A DNA stretch of 64,000 bases, taken from contig OY969553.1 of NCBI GenBank assembly GCA_963700925.1, forward strand, positions 3,410,001 through 3,474,000. The letters are read 5' to 3'. Position numbers and translations under genes: made by a program. Origin of the DNA: CAWJMD01 sp963700925 (GTDB lineage: Bacteria > Actinomycetota > Actinomycetes > Actinomycetales > CAWJMD01). Shown here piece by piece: positions 39,903 to 48,933 of this stretch (positions are counted from its first letter, which is position 1; the number at the start of each line of letters is the position of its first letter). The notes below the pieces were generated by a model. It saw nothing but the letters and a program-made list of their open reading frames with translations. It searched no databases and had not been told where the DNA came from.

Positions 39903-42900
39903 TCAGTCGGCCAGTGGTCGCCGCCACCGGGGCGCGGCCCCGAGCTCGTCGTAGGCCGCCCATGAAGCACGATGCCGGTCGGCGGCTTCGTCGGCGTCAC
40001 CGGCAGCCAGCAACGACTGGGCCCAGGTGTGGAGCGCGTCCGCACGAAGCCAGGGCTGCCGGAAGGTTCTGAACGCCTCGAGCGCCCTGGCGTAGGCCCC
40101 GTCCGACTGACGACGGTGTCCTCGGACGGATGCCACTGCGGCTCTTGCCAGTTCGACGACGCCCACGACTCCGCGCCAGTCTTCGCCGGCGCCGACGATC
40201 TCGTCGCAGCGGCCCAGGTGAGCAGCCGCACCTGCCCGGTCACCATGGACGGCGAGCACCCGCGCAAGCTCTGCGCGAATCAGCAGCTCGCTCGGCACCT
40301 GTGGCCCGTGGACGGCCCGGGCCAACGCTCGTTCGAGAGCGGCGACGGCGCCCTCGTGCTGGCCGAGGAGCAGGCGGGCCTGGGCCTGCCGGCGTGCGTG
40401 GAACGCGGCATCCTGCAGGTCGCCGGCCTGCTCGTCGCGGTCGACTGCCGTGGCCAAGGCTTGCTCGGCCCCTTCCCAGTCACCGTCCAGCAGGAGGAGC
40501 AGTCGCTTGGCAATGGCATCGTCGGGAAGCCGCACGGCGGCATGCCGCGCGGCGCTGAGCTCGCCGACCGTCGCGAGGCTCAGCGCGAGCTGGTCGACGA
40601 CGGTGTCGTGCGGGTGGGCGAAGCTCTCGAACCGGGCCTGGGCGAGCCCGCGCCGACACCACGCTCGGCCGCTCACAGGGTCGAGCAGGTACTCCGTCGC
40701 GCACAGCGACGCGCCGCTCACCGCCACCCAGCCCAGATACGGATCGCCCTGCTGGTGCGCGGTCGCCCACATCGTCTCGCGGATGTCCGCCGCTGCGCTG
40801 AGCCGGCCGCGGTTGAAGGCGAACCAGGCGCGGCCGTAGTCGGCGACCACGCCGAGGTCCTTGCGGCCGAGATCGGCCGCGAGCTCGTGCGCCTGCTCGG
40901 ACGCAGCGCCCAGCAGCTCGGTGCGCAGCCCGTACATCGCTGCCTGCGCCAGGCCTCGGTGACGATGGAAGGTGGCGCCGGGAGCCGCGCCGAGCCGTTC
41001 GGCCGCGGCGAAGTGGTCGATCGCTCTCGGGATGTCCATCACGGAGTGGTGCAGCGAGAGCGCACCGCCGAGTCGGCTGTGGACGGACGCGAGAGCGGCG
41101 TCGTCGCCGATGGCGCGGTAGAGCGCGAGCGCTGCCTCGAGGTGCTCAACGGCCCGCGCGTAGCCGATGCCCGACTTGAGCCGGAGCAGCGCCGCACGAA
41201 CCGCGGCGTCGGCACGGATCCGCGCGGGGGCGCCGACGTGATCCAGGATCTCGCCAGCCGCCTCGGCATGGATCACGGCCTCGTCCCACGCATAGATCTG
41301 CCCAGCATCGGCAGCTGCCTGGAGGCTCAGCTCTGCGGCGCGCATCGGGTCGGCTGCGGGCCCAGCCGCGCGCATGTGCGTCGCCGCCGCCGCGACGACC
41401 GCGCGTCCGGCAGCGTCCGTGGAGAGCAGCGCTTGCGCGGCTCGACCGTGCAGGCGCTGCCTGCGTGGTGCCGGAATGTCGGTGTAGACCGCGTTGCGGG
41501 TCAGCGCGTGCGCAAAGGCGTAGCTCCCCTTCCACGAGCTGCCCGACTCGACGAGGAAGCCGGCTTGCACGGCCTGCTCCACGGCGTCGATGACGAGGTC
41601 CTCCGGTTGGTCGACCAGCACCGGAAGCAAGGTGAACTCCACCTCGTGACCGAGCACCGCGGCTGCGGAAACGACCTGCTGGCTGAGCTGAGGCAGTGCC
41701 TGGAGCCGGTGCCTGAGGACGTCCCTGACGCCGGTGGGCACCTGCCACGTGCGGTCCCCGTCCGCCCCTTCTCGGGTGTCGAGGTGACGAACGACTTCGG
41801 TGGCGTAGAAGGGATTTCCACCGGTGGCTCGCCACACCTGCTGGACGAGCGGTGCGCCGACGTCGTCCCCGGTCATGTTGGCCATGAGCTCCGCAACGTC
41901 CGGTTCGGAGAGCGACCGCAGGACCGGCCGCTCGGACACGCCATGCCGCTCCAGGTCGTTGACCAGCTCCAGCAGGGGACCGTGTCGGGTGCCGGGTGGA
42001 TCCCGGAACGACACCACGAGCAGCACGCGCTGCGGCAGGTGGCCACCCAGGTATCGCAGCAGCAGCGAGCTCGCACGATCGAGGCGCTCTGCCTCTTCCA
42101 CCACGAAGAGCACCGGCACGCGTGCAGAAATCCGGGTGAGGAGCCATTCACTCGCTTCGAAGAGCCCGCGTCGCGCGTCCGACATCTCGTCGACTGGGGA
42201 ATCGTCGCTGGCACTTCGCGCTGTCGTGTCGTCAAGGCAGGGAGCAAGTCGCGCACGGACGACATCTGGGGCATCGGCGAGTGCGCGGGCCACCTCCGCG
42301 CTGCCACGAAGCGAATCGATGATCACGTGGTAGGGCGTCACTGTGACCGGGTCGGAACGACCGACGAGGAGAGCGCCTTCCTCGTTCGCCCGGTGCGCGA
42401 CCTCGGCGACGAGCCTGGTCTTGCCGACCCCTGCCTCGCCGGAGACGAGAACGACGTGGCGGCCGCCCTCGCGCACGTCCGCCCAGAGTGCAAGCAGCCG
42501 CTGCAGATCGGCGGAGCGGCCCACCATGGGGGTGCGTCGAGCGGCCGCGAAGAGTGCGTCCGGCGGAGGCTTCGATGGCGGACGGACGGGCGCGTCGCCG
42601 TCGTTGGGCTGACGGGACCACCCGTCCGGCAGCAGCAACGAGGGGTCGTGGCGCAGGATCGCCGTCTCCAGGTCTGCGAGTGCGGGGCCGGGGTCCAGGC
42701 CCAGCTCGTCGCCGAGCCGCTGCCGGGCCGACGAGAACGTGGCGAGCGCGTCGACTTGGCGGCCGCACCGGTACAGCGCCACCATCAGCTGACCGCACAA
42801 GCGCTCGCGGTACGGGTGGGCCGTCACGAGCTGGTCGAGCTCGGCGACCACGCTGCTGTGCCGGCCGAGCCGCAGGTCAGCCTCGATGCGGGACTCGATC

Positions 42901-43442
42901 GTCACCATCCGCAGCTCGTCCAGCCGGGTGGCCTCCGACTGGGCGTACCCCGGGCTTCCGAGATCCTCGAGCACCTCGCCACGCCACAGGTCCAGGGCGG
43001 TGCGGAGCAGCTGCGCCGCCCGCTCCGGCTCCCCCAGGCCGAGGGCTTCCTGGCCCAGCCCGGCGAGCTGCTTGAACTGGTAGGAGTCGACGCGCTCCGA
43101 ATCCAGGACGAGCCCGTAGCCGGACGGACGCGTGACCAGCGCCTTCTCGGAGCCGACCGCCGCGAGACGCTGTCGAAGGCGGGAGACGTGAGTGCGCAGG
43201 GTGACGTCGGCGCTCGCCGGAGGTGCCCCGTTCCACAGCTCGTCGATGAGGCGACTCGCTGGTACGAACTGGTTCAGGTGCATCAGCAGCATCGCGAGAA
43301 GATCGCGCTGTCTCGGGCCACCGATGTCGACTGGAACGCCCTCGGCGTCGACGACGAGCAGCGGACCGAGGATGCCGAACTGCGGCCTCGTGTTCGAGTG
43401 GTGTTCGGCGCCGGCCGGTGACCGCTCTGTCGGAGAACTCAT
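39903..43442 (-). CDS. AfsR/SARP-type regulator with ATPase and TPR-like region
   Basis: 1179 residues. Order: OmpR-type winged helix (about 20-95, GGPRQRDLLAMLLMHLNQFVPASRLIDELW), BTAD domain (about 105-250), AAA ATPase with Walker A VSGEAGVGKTRL and Walker B VLFVVEEAERLDR, then about 600 residues of helical repeats (FAHALTRNAVYTDIPAPRRQRLHGRAA onward). This is the large SARP class that activates neighbouring secondary-metabolite or catabolic genes. There is no LuxR domain. ATG 43442 has GGGGAC upstream. It probably controls the monooxygenase and methyltransferase genes downstream. Confidence 0.9.
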   Translation of the reverse strand: MSSPTERSPAGAEHHSNTRPQFGILGPLLVVDAEGVPVDIGGPRQRDLLAMLLMHLNQFVPASRLIDELWNGAPPASADVTLRTHVSRLRQRLAAVGSEKALVTRPSGYGLVLDSERVDSYQFKQLAGLGQEALGLGEPERAAQLLRTALDLWRGEVLEDLGSPGYAQSEATRLDELRMVTIESRIEADLRLGRHSSVVAELDQLVTAHPYRERLCGQLMVALYRCGRQVDALATFSSARQRLGDELGLDPGPALADLETAILRHDPSLLLPDGWSRQPNDGDAPVRPPSKPPPDALFAAARRTPMVGRSADLQRLLALWADVREGGRHVVLVSGEAGVGKTRLVAEVAHRANEEGALLVGRSDPVTVTPYHVIIDSLRGSAEVARALADAPDVVRARLAPCLDDTTARSASDDSPVDEMSDARRGLFEASEWLLTRISARVPVLFVVEEAERLDRASSLLLRYLGGHLPQRVLLVVSFRDPPGTRHGPLLELVNDLERHGVSERPVLRSLSEPDVAELMANMTGDDVGAPLVQQVWRATGGNPFYATEVVRHLDTREGADGDRTWQVPTGVRDVLRHRLQALPQLSQQVVSAAAVLGHEVEFTLLPVLVDQPEDLVIDAVEQAVQAGFLVESGSSWKGSYAFAHALTRNAVYTDIPAPRRQRLHGRAAQALLSTDAAGRAVVAAAATHMRAAGPAADPMRAAELSLQAAADAGQIYAWDEAVIHAEAAGEILDHVGAPARIRADAAVRAALLRLKSGIGYARAVEHLEAALALYRAIGDDAALASVHSRLGGALSLHHSVMDIPRAIDHFAAAERLGAAPGATFHRHRGLAQAAMYGLRTELLGAASEQAHELAADLGRKDLGVVADYGRAWFAFNRGRLSAAADIRETMWATAHQQGDPYLGWVAVSGASLCATEYLLDPVSGRAWCRRGLAQARFESFAHPHDTVVDQLALSLATVGELSAARHAAVRLPDDAIAKRLLLLLDGDWEGAEQALATAVDRDEQAGDLQDAAFHARRQAQARLLLGQHEGAVAALERALARAVHGPQVPSELLIRAELARVLAVHGDRAGAAAHLGRCDEIVGAGEDWRGVVGVVELARAAVASVRGHRRQSDGAYARALEAFRTFRQPWLRADALHTWAQSLLAAGDADEAADRHRASWAAYDELGAAPRWRRPLAD

Positions 43443-43603
43443 GTCGTCCCCACGCACGGAAGTTACACCGGCCCACGTGGAGTGCACCGGACCTCGGGCA
43501 AACCGTGAACAAGCACGCAGGAGCGCCGCGTTGGCCACTTGGGCGGCTCTGTCGCGGACCGTCCCATCTGTCCAGTGTCGGTGCGCCGCTCTAGCCTGCG
43601 AAC

Positions 43604-44005
43604 GTGACGGACACCTGGACGGACGCCGACCGCGAGCGCCTGCGTGGGCGCCTGGTCGGGCTCGCCGCGCGACTCCCCGGCGTGGTGGTCGAGGACTCGT
43701 TCGGGCACACGGGGTTCATGCTGAAGCGCAAGCGGCTCGCGTGGCTGCTCGTCGACCACCACGGCGACGGCAGGCTCGCCCTGTGCGTTAAGGCGCCGCG
43801 CGGAGAGCTGGACGCGCTGATGGCGGCCGATCCTCGTCGGTACTTCCGCCCGGCGTACGTCACCGGGTGGGTCGGTGTCGAGCTGTACGCCGTCCCGCCC
43901 GACTGGGACGAGATCGGCGAGCTGTTGGAGCAGGCGTGGCGGATGCTTTCGGGCAAGCGCGCGATCGCGGCCTACGACGCCGAGCACGCGGGTGAGTCAG
44001 GCTGA
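43604..44005 (+). CDS. MmcQ/YjbR-family protein
   Basis: 133 residues of the MmcQ/YjbR family, a double-wing fold thought to bind DNA. Visible marks are VEDSFGHTGFMLKRKRLAWLLVD, LCVKAPRGELDAL, and YVTGWVGVELYAVPPDWDEIGELLEQAWRM at the C-terminus. Function is unclear. TAGCCT ends six bases before the GTG, a leaderless arrangement. The last 9 bp overlap the convergent kelch-like gene. Confidence 0.85.
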   Translation: MTDTWTDADRERLRGRLVGLAARLPGVVVEDSFGHTGFMLKRKRLAWLLVDHHGDGRLALCVKAPRGELDALMAADPRRYFRPAYVTGWVGVELYAVPPDWDEIGELLEQAWRMLSGKRAIAAYDAEHAGESG

Positions 44006-45136
44006 GGGCACGCTGACGAGCCGTGCCGCGTCGCTGGGGACGATCCCCGCGTCGTAGCCGCCCGTGACGAGCACGGCATCCTCACCCACAGTCGTTGCGG
44101 TGACGAACGACCGGCGCGGCACCGGGTCACCGGCCACGACCGAGATCTCACCCGTCTCTGGGGCGTACACGTTCAGGCGAGTTCCTCCCGCAATCGCGAC
44201 TCGGCCGTCGGGTAGCGACACCACGGCGCCGTCGAGCTTGTACTGCCCCTCGCTGAGGTCGGGGCCGGCGATCGCCGTGCCAGCTGCGACATCGACGATC
44301 TCGGTGCTCCGCAACAGGTCTCGTCCCTCGTCCGAGCTCGAGCCACCGACCACCAGCACGCGGCCATCGGGCAGGGCAGCCGCGCCGTGCTTCACGCGCG
44401 GCACCGCGAGGTCAGGACCTTCGCGCCAGGCGCCGTTCTCCAGAACCTCGATGGAAGCGATGGCCGTCTCTCCGTCCGAGCCACCGACCAGCACGACCTT
44501 GTCACCGACTGCGACTGCGGCGTGGCCGGCGCGGGCGCGAGGCAGGTCGGGGCCGCGAGTGACCGCGCCGGTCGCTGGGTCGAAGAACTCTGTGCTGCTC
44601 AGGGCTGCGCCGTGGGCGTCGTACCCGCCGGCGAGCAGAACGCGGCCGTCCGGCAGGGGAGTGGCTGTGTGGACAGCCCGTGGCGTCGTCATGTCACCGA
44701 CGGACGAAAAGCGTTCTGCCGCAGGCTCGAACGCCTCCATGCCCGATGCCGGGTCTCGCCCCTCACCCGGGTAACCGCCGGTGAGCAGCACGCGACCGTC
44801 CCGCAAGAGGGTGGCCGTCCCGCTGGCGCGTGGCTCCAAGGCCTCGGGACCGGCTGCGAGCCGTCCCGACGCAGGGTCAAAGAGCTCGCTCACCCGTCCG
44901 GAGTCGAAGTCTTCGCAGAACCGCGCCGTGCAGCCGCCGGTGATCAGCACGCGGCCGTCGTGCAGCGTCGTCGCCCGGTGCACGGCACGAGGCTGCGCCA
45001 TTGCCAGGACGCCGTCTGTCGTCGCCGGCTGGGAAGCGCCGGGTGCGTCCGCCGGCTCGGACGGCGATGCAGTGCAGGAAGCGAGCACGAGGGCCGCGGC
45101 GACTGCGATGACGACATCGGTGCGACGACGTGCCAC
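43997..45136 (-). CDS. Kelch-like repeat lipoprotein
   Basis: 379 residues. Signal peptide with lipobox LVLASC (Cys about 21), then a Ser/Pro-rich linker. About seven repeats of LpDGRVLLtGGxxxxxxLxSTExFDPATG type follow (for example HTATPLPDGRVLLAGGYDAH), which fold as a beta-propeller. It probably sits on the outer face of the membrane. There is no catalytic tail. AGGAGG precedes the GTG. Confidence 0.85.
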   Translation of the reverse strand: MARRRTDVVIAVAAALVLASCTASPSEPADAPGASQPATTDGVLAMAQPRAVHRATTLHDGRVLITGGCTARFCEDFDSGRVSELFDPASGRLAAGPEALEPRASGTATLLRDGRVLLTGGYPGEGRDPASGMEAFEPAAERFSSVGDMTTPRAVHTATPLPDGRVLLAGGYDAHGAALSSTEFFDPATGAVTRGPDLPRARAGHAAVAVGDKVVLVGGSDGETAIASIEVLENGAWREGPDLAVPRVKHGAAALPDGRVLVVGGSSSDEGRDLLRSTEIVDVAAGTAIAGPDLSEGQYKLDGAVVSLPDGRVAIAGGTRLNVYAPETGEISVVAGDPVPRRSFVTATTVGEDAVLVTGGYDAGIVPSDAARLVSVPSA

Positions 45137-45236
45137 GGCGGCCTCCTGCCGAGGAGCCTAGACCGCTTCGGCGACACGACCCGATGCTCGAAGGGCTGTC
45201 GCACGGGCGACGTATGCTCGCAAGCGTGAGTCGACG

Positions 45237-45527
45237 ATGAGCAAGGTGGACGCGCAACGCGCGATGCGAGAGGCCAAGTACGCCCGGATCCAGGAGAACT
45301 CCGTGGCCCGACGGCAGGAGGCGGCGTCAGCAGGCCCGCGAACCGCTGTCGTCACGGCACCCCTGGTGACGTCGCCGCCCCGGCAGGAGCCGACCGAGGC
45401 ACCGGTCGCCCCAGAGGAGACGCCTTTCGAGGAGCGGTCGCAGGACGTGTGCGGTCACCGGTCGATGAACGGCCGCACGTGCACCCGCGAGTCAGGCCAC
45501 CCGCAGAAGAACCACCGCTACTCCTGA
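45237..45527 (+). CDS. Hypothetical protein, 96 aa
   Basis: Unrecognised. The N-terminus is helical and basic (AQRAMREAKYARIQENSVARRQEAA), the middle is Pro-rich, and the end has two Cys and several His (VCGHRSMNGRTCTRESGHPQKNHRYS) that may bind a metal. A TATGCT box at 45213-45218 could be the -10. The similar Cys-His tail in other small actinobacterial proteins suggests a real gene. Confidence 0.65.
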   Translation: MSKVDAQRAMREAKYARIQENSVARRQEAASAGPRTAVVTAPLVTSPPRQEPTEAPVAPEETPFEERSQDVCGHRSMNGRTCTRESGHPQKNHRYS

Positions 45528-45552
45528 GCGCGCCGCCCGGAGGGAAATCGGC

Positions 45553-46089
45553 TCAGGCCTGAAAGTCCGAGGGCCGAAGCCGGTGCACGGCAAGGTTCAG
45601 GCCGTAGTACTTCTCGGTCTCGCCGACCCACTCCATCCCCAAGCGGTCGATCACCCCGCGTGCTGCGTGGTTGCCGGGCCGTGAGACGGCGAACACCTCG
45701 GGCAGGTGCTGCTCGAACGCCCACGTGAGCAGGGTGCGCGCTGCCTCGGTGGCGTAGCCGCGTCTCTGGTGCGCGGGGCTGACCTGCCAGGCGATCTCGA
45801 CGTCCTCCCCACCGGGCGGCAGCGGTAGCAGGGCGGCCCCGCCGACGACGACCTGCTCGTCCGTGTTCTCGACGGCCCAGCGGCCCAGCGGCTCCACCAT
45901 GCGCACGCTCTCCGCGGCCCACGCGTCCAGAACGCAGGCCATGGCGGCGACGTCCGGCACCTGCCGCATCGCCGGTGACAGCCAGCGCGCGACTTCGTCC
46001 CTGCCGTAGATCTCGAAGGCCGCAGGGGCGTCGTCGCCAGTCCACGGTCGAAGCGTGAGCCGGGGTGATGTCAGCACGTTGTCGGACAT
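45553..46089 (-). CDS. GNAT-family N-acetyltransferase (RimJ/RimL-like)
   Basis: 178 residues. The N-terminus LTSPRLTLRPWTGDDAPAAFEIYG is typical of ribosomal-protein-acetyltransferase-like GNATs. The acetyl-CoA loop is QVSPAHQRRGYATEAARTLLTWAF. The C-terminus ends in a Y-rich strand (TEKYYGLNLAVHRL). Substrate unknown. GGAGG is about ten bases before the ATG. Confidence 0.88.
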   Translation of the reverse strand: MSDNVLTSPRLTLRPWTGDDAPAAFEIYGRDEVARWLSPAMRQVPDVAAMACVLDAWAAESVRMVEPLGRWAVENTDEQVVVGGAALLPLPPGGEDVEIAWQVSPAHQRRGYATEAARTLLTWAFEQHLPEVFAVSRPGNHAARGVIDRLGMEWVGETEKYYGLNLAVHRLRPSDFQA

Positions 46090-46253
46090 GCTGCAGAACT
46101 TACCTCCGGTGCGTGGCTGCGCGACCGGTGACTTCCGACCCTTCCGCCGCCAGACACCCGCCTGGCCCCATCGAGATCGCCCAAACGGCACCGTCGAGGC
46201 GAGCGATGATGCGATGCGTGAGATCTCGCGAGGGACTCGAACCAAACGCGGGA

Positions 46254-46313
46254 GGATGTCCGGAGCGGCCTGACGGCTCCGACGTCTCCGGTGAGCGGCA
46301 CCCGCGGGGTGCC
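46254..46313 (+). promoter_or_regulatory. ECF42-type promoter with leader hairpin, copy A
   Basis: GGATGTCCGGA, 12 bases, then CTCCGACGTCTC, with a perfect hairpin GGCACCC-GCG-GGGTGCC at 46297-46313. The same modules at the same spacing occur at 48044-48104. The first two blocks fit -35 and -10 elements of an ECF promoter. Start codon of the YCII gene follows 20 bases after the hairpin. Confidence 0.7.
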
Positions 46314-46333
46314 CCGTCCGAGGGGAGAAGACA

Positions 46334-46750
46334 GTGAAGTACATGATCCTGACCTACGCGTCCCAGCAGGACTACGACGCCATGGCTGGCAAGCCGGGGG
46401 AGGACGAGGCCTGGTCCGGCGATGACTTCGCCGCCATGGGCGCCTTCATGGAGGCGTTCAACGCGGAGCTGGTCGAGTCCGGCGAGCTGGTGGAGACCCG
46501 CGGGCTCAGTGCGCCCGTCCACACCCGGCGGCTGCACCTGCAGGCGGGGGTGCCCGTCGTGACGGATGGCCCGTACCCCGAGGCTCAGGAGGTGCTGGCC
46601 GGCTACTGGATCGTCGAGTGCGAGAGCTTCGACCGGGCCACAGAGATCGCCGTCAGGATGTCCGACTGTCCGGGACCGGACTACGTCCGCGAGAGGGCCA
46701 TTGCCGACATCCGTCCGATCGACGAGTACCGGCCCGACCGGGAGACCTGA
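46334..46750 (+). CDS. YCII-related (DGPF) domain protein
   Basis: 138 residues of the YCII/DGPF family. The motif here is VVTDGPYPEAQEVLAGYWIVECES (about 74-97), and the N-terminus is MKYMILTYASQQDYDAM. These proteins are the standard partners of ECF42 sigma factors, and the sigma gene follows six bases after this stop. Their job in signalling is unknown. GAGGGGAG precedes the GTG. Confidence 0.9.
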   Translation: MKYMILTYASQQDYDAMAGKPGEDEAWSGDDFAAMGAFMEAFNAELVESGELVETRGLSAPVHTRRLHLQAGVPVVTDGPYPEAQEVLAGYWIVECESFDRATEIAVRMSDCPGPDYVRERAIADIRPIDEYRPDRET

Positions 46751-46756
46751 CCCGCC

Positions 46757-48016
46757 GTGCCGGGTGCCGACGTGCCTGGCACCACGGTCGAGGGCCTGCT
46801 GCGCCCCCTGGTGCCGCAGGTCCTCGGCGCCGTGGTGCGCCGCTACGGCAACTTCGACCATGCAGAGGACGCCGTCCAGGAAGCGCTTTTCGCAGCGACC
46901 AAGCAGTGGCCGGTCGAGGGCGTCCCCGACAACCCGCGCGGCTGGCTGATCCGGGTCGCCTCGCGGCGGCTGACCGACCTTCTCCGCAGCGAGCAGGCTC
47001 GGCGCCGCCGGGAGGACACCGCGGCGGTTCTCTCCGTCGCCGAATACCGGCCCGAGACAACCGATGTCGGACGGACGCACGCCTCCGACGACAGCCTCAT
47101 CCTCCTGTTCATGTGCTGCCATGGCGCGCTGACCCCGGCGTCGCAGATCGCGTTGACCCTGCGCGCGGTCGGCGGCCTGACCACCACAGAGATCGCCCGC
47201 GCCTTCCTCGTACCCGAGGCGACCATGACCCGGCGGATCACCCGAGCCAAGCAGGGCATCGTGGCCAGCGGAGTGCCCTTCCGGATGCCCTCGGGTCCCG
47301 AGCGCACCGAACGCCTCGCCGCCGTCCTGCACGTGCTGTACCTGATCTTCAACGAGGGCTACGCCGCCACGTCCGGCGCGAGCCTGCACCGCGGAGACGT
47401 GTCAGCCGAGGCGATCCGGCTGGTTCGCATGGTCCACCGCCTGCTGCCCGGCGACGCTGAGGTTGCTGGGTTGCTGGCCCTGATGCTGCTGACGGACGCC
47501 CGGCGGCCGGCGCGCATGGGCCCGGACGGCGTCGTGGTGCCGATGGCCGACCAGGACCGCAGTCTCTGGGACGGTGACGCCATCGCCGAGGGCACCGCCC
47601 TGATCACTGAGACCCTGCCGAAGGGACCGGTCGGGCCCTACCAGCTGCAGGCCGCGATCAGTGCGCTCCACGACGAGGCGCCGGGCGCCGACTCCACGGA
47701 CTGGCCGCAGATCGTCGCCCTGTACGAGCTGCTGCTGCGGCTGGACGACAGTCCCGTCGTGCGGCTCAACCACGCCGTGGCGGTGGCCATGGTGCAGGGC
47801 CCGGACGCGGGGCTCGCGCTGATCGAGGACTTCAGGGCCGATCAGCGCATCGCCGGCGACCACCGGCTCCACGCCGTCCGAGCCCATCTGCTGGAGCAGT
47901 CCGGCGACCTCGCCGCCGCCCGCGCGACCTACCTGGAGGCGGCGGGCCGCGCCACGAGCCTTCCCCAGCAGCGCTACCTGAACGCCCAGGCCGCGCGCCT
48001 CGCCGAACGCGCCTGA
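46757..48016 (+). CDS. ECF42-type RNA polymerase sigma factor with C-terminal TPR-like domain
   Basis: 419 residues, over twice normal ECF length. Region 2 (about 12-80: FDHAEDAVQEALFAATKQWP, RGWLIRVASRRLTDLLRSEQ) and region 4 (about 125-185: LTTTEIARAFLVPEATMTRRITRAKQGI) precede a 235-residue helical extension (HVLYLIFNEGYAATSGA onward, SDUF6596/TPR type), which in ECF42 factors is needed for activity. No anti-sigma gene is present, as expected for the group. It probably drives the two copies of the promoter flanking its module, and so itself. Confidence 0.92.
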   Translation: MPGADVPGTTVEGLLRPLVPQVLGAVVRRYGNFDHAEDAVQEALFAATKQWPVEGVPDNPRGWLIRVASRRLTDLLRSEQARRRREDTAAVLSVAEYRPETTDVGRTHASDDSLILLFMCCHGALTPASQIALTLRAVGGLTTTEIARAFLVPEATMTRRITRAKQGIVASGVPFRMPSGPERTERLAAVLHVLYLIFNEGYAATSGASLHRGDVSAEAIRLVRMVHRLLPGDAEVAGLLALMLLTDARRPARMGPDGVVVPMADQDRSLWDGDAIAEGTALITETLPKGPVGPYQLQAAISALHDEAPGADSTDWPQIVALYELLLRLDDSPVVRLNHAVAVAMVQGPDAGLALIEDFRADQRIAGDHRLHAVRAHLLEQSGDLAAARATYLEAAGRATSLPQQRYLNAQAARLAERA

Positions 48017-48043
48017 GCCCACCCGCGCGGACCCGAAGAGCAC

Positions 48044-48104
48044 GGATGTCCGGACCAGCCCGGTCGCTCCGACGTCTCTGGTGAACGGCACCGAAACCGG
48101 TGCC
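48044..48104 (+). promoter_or_regulatory. ECF42-type promoter with leader hairpin, copy B
   Basis: Same blocks as copy A with the same 12-base spacing: GGATGTCCGGA and CTCCGACGTCTC. Hairpin GGCACCG-AAAC-CGGTGCC at 48087-48104. The seventh base pair is G-C here and C-G in copy A, so the pairing is kept while the bases change. The DUF998 gene starts 20 bases after the hairpin. Confidence 0.7.
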
Positions 48105-48124
48105 ACCCCACGAGAGGACAGGCC

Positions 48125-48805
48125 ATGTCACACCACACCGTCACCCCACGAGCAGGGCAGTCGTCCCCGACGCCCAGCGACGACCCACAGACCACCCGCC
48201 TGCTCACCTGCGGCATCGTCGCGGGCCCGCTGCTTCTGGTCGTCTGGGCGCTGCAGGCCTTCAGCCGCAACGGTTTCGACCCGACCCGCCACCCGATGAG
48301 CCTGCTCAGCCTCGGCAACCTCGGCTGGATCCAGATCGCCAACTTCGTCGTGACCGGTGCGCTGGTGATGGCCCTCGCGGTCGGAGTCAGGCGCGTCCTG
48401 CACCCCGGTCGGGGCGGCACGTGGGGGCCGAGGTTGGTCGGGGCGATGGGGGCAGGGCTGGTCACGGCCGGAGTGTTCGTCACAGACGCGGGGGCCGGCT
48501 TCCCCGCCGGCGCCCCGGCAGGGGCGCCGGAGATGACCTGGCACGGCGCCCTGCACGAGGTGGGCTACGTCGTCGTCATGCTGTCGTGGACGGCCTCGTG
48601 CCTCGTGCTCCGCCGCCGGTTCCGCGCCGCCGCTGAACCAGGGCTGGCCCGGCTCTGCATGGCGAGCGTCATCGCAGTCGTCGCCATCAGCGCCGTCCCT
48701 CACCTCGACAGCTTCACGATCCGCATCGCGGTGGCGACGGCAGTCCAGTTCGCGTTCCTGGGCGTCGTGGCAGCGCGACTGCGCCGTGGCGTGCCGCAGC
48801 ACTGA
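48125..48805 (+). CDS. DUF998 membrane protein
   Basis: 226 residues with about six membrane helices (for example TCGIVAGPLLLVVWALQAF and IQIANFVVTGALVMALAVGV), typical of DUF998. Family segments are NGFDPTRHPMSLLSLGNLGWIQ and WHGALHEVGYVV. Function unknown. GAGAGGAC precedes the ATG. The copied promoter upstream makes it part of the ECF42 regulon. Confidence 0.9.
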   Translation: MSHHTVTPRAGQSSPTPSDDPQTTRLLTCGIVAGPLLLVVWALQAFSRNGFDPTRHPMSLLSLGNLGWIQIANFVVTGALVMALAVGVRRVLHPGRGGTWGPRLVGAMGAGLVTAGVFVTDAGAGFPAGAPAGAPEMTWHGALHEVGYVVVMLSWTASCLVLRRRFRAAAEPGLARLCMASVIAVVAISAVPHLDSFTIRIAVATAVQFAFLGVVAARLRRGVPQH

Positions 48806-48933
48806 CACCAAGCCATGGCCGGTGGATCGGGCGAACCGCCATGCCGGTGCGCCGCTATCGTCGGTGGGCGCTGCCAGACTCCAAGGGACGGCCCGACGGA
48901 GGGGCAGCGAGTTCGACCGGGAGGGCGTGGCGC

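Noticed and set aside
39972..43421. Very long open frame on the plus strand opposite the SARP regulator
   Set aside because: It is antisense to a protein with clear domains, and its translation is low-complexity (Arg, Gly, His, Gln-rich) as expected from a GC-rich complement.
36654..43442. Polyketide or non-ribosomal peptide cluster suggested by the SARP regulator
   Set aside because: No core synthase, carrier protein or terpene enzyme in the window; kept only as a possible tailoring or catabolic unit.
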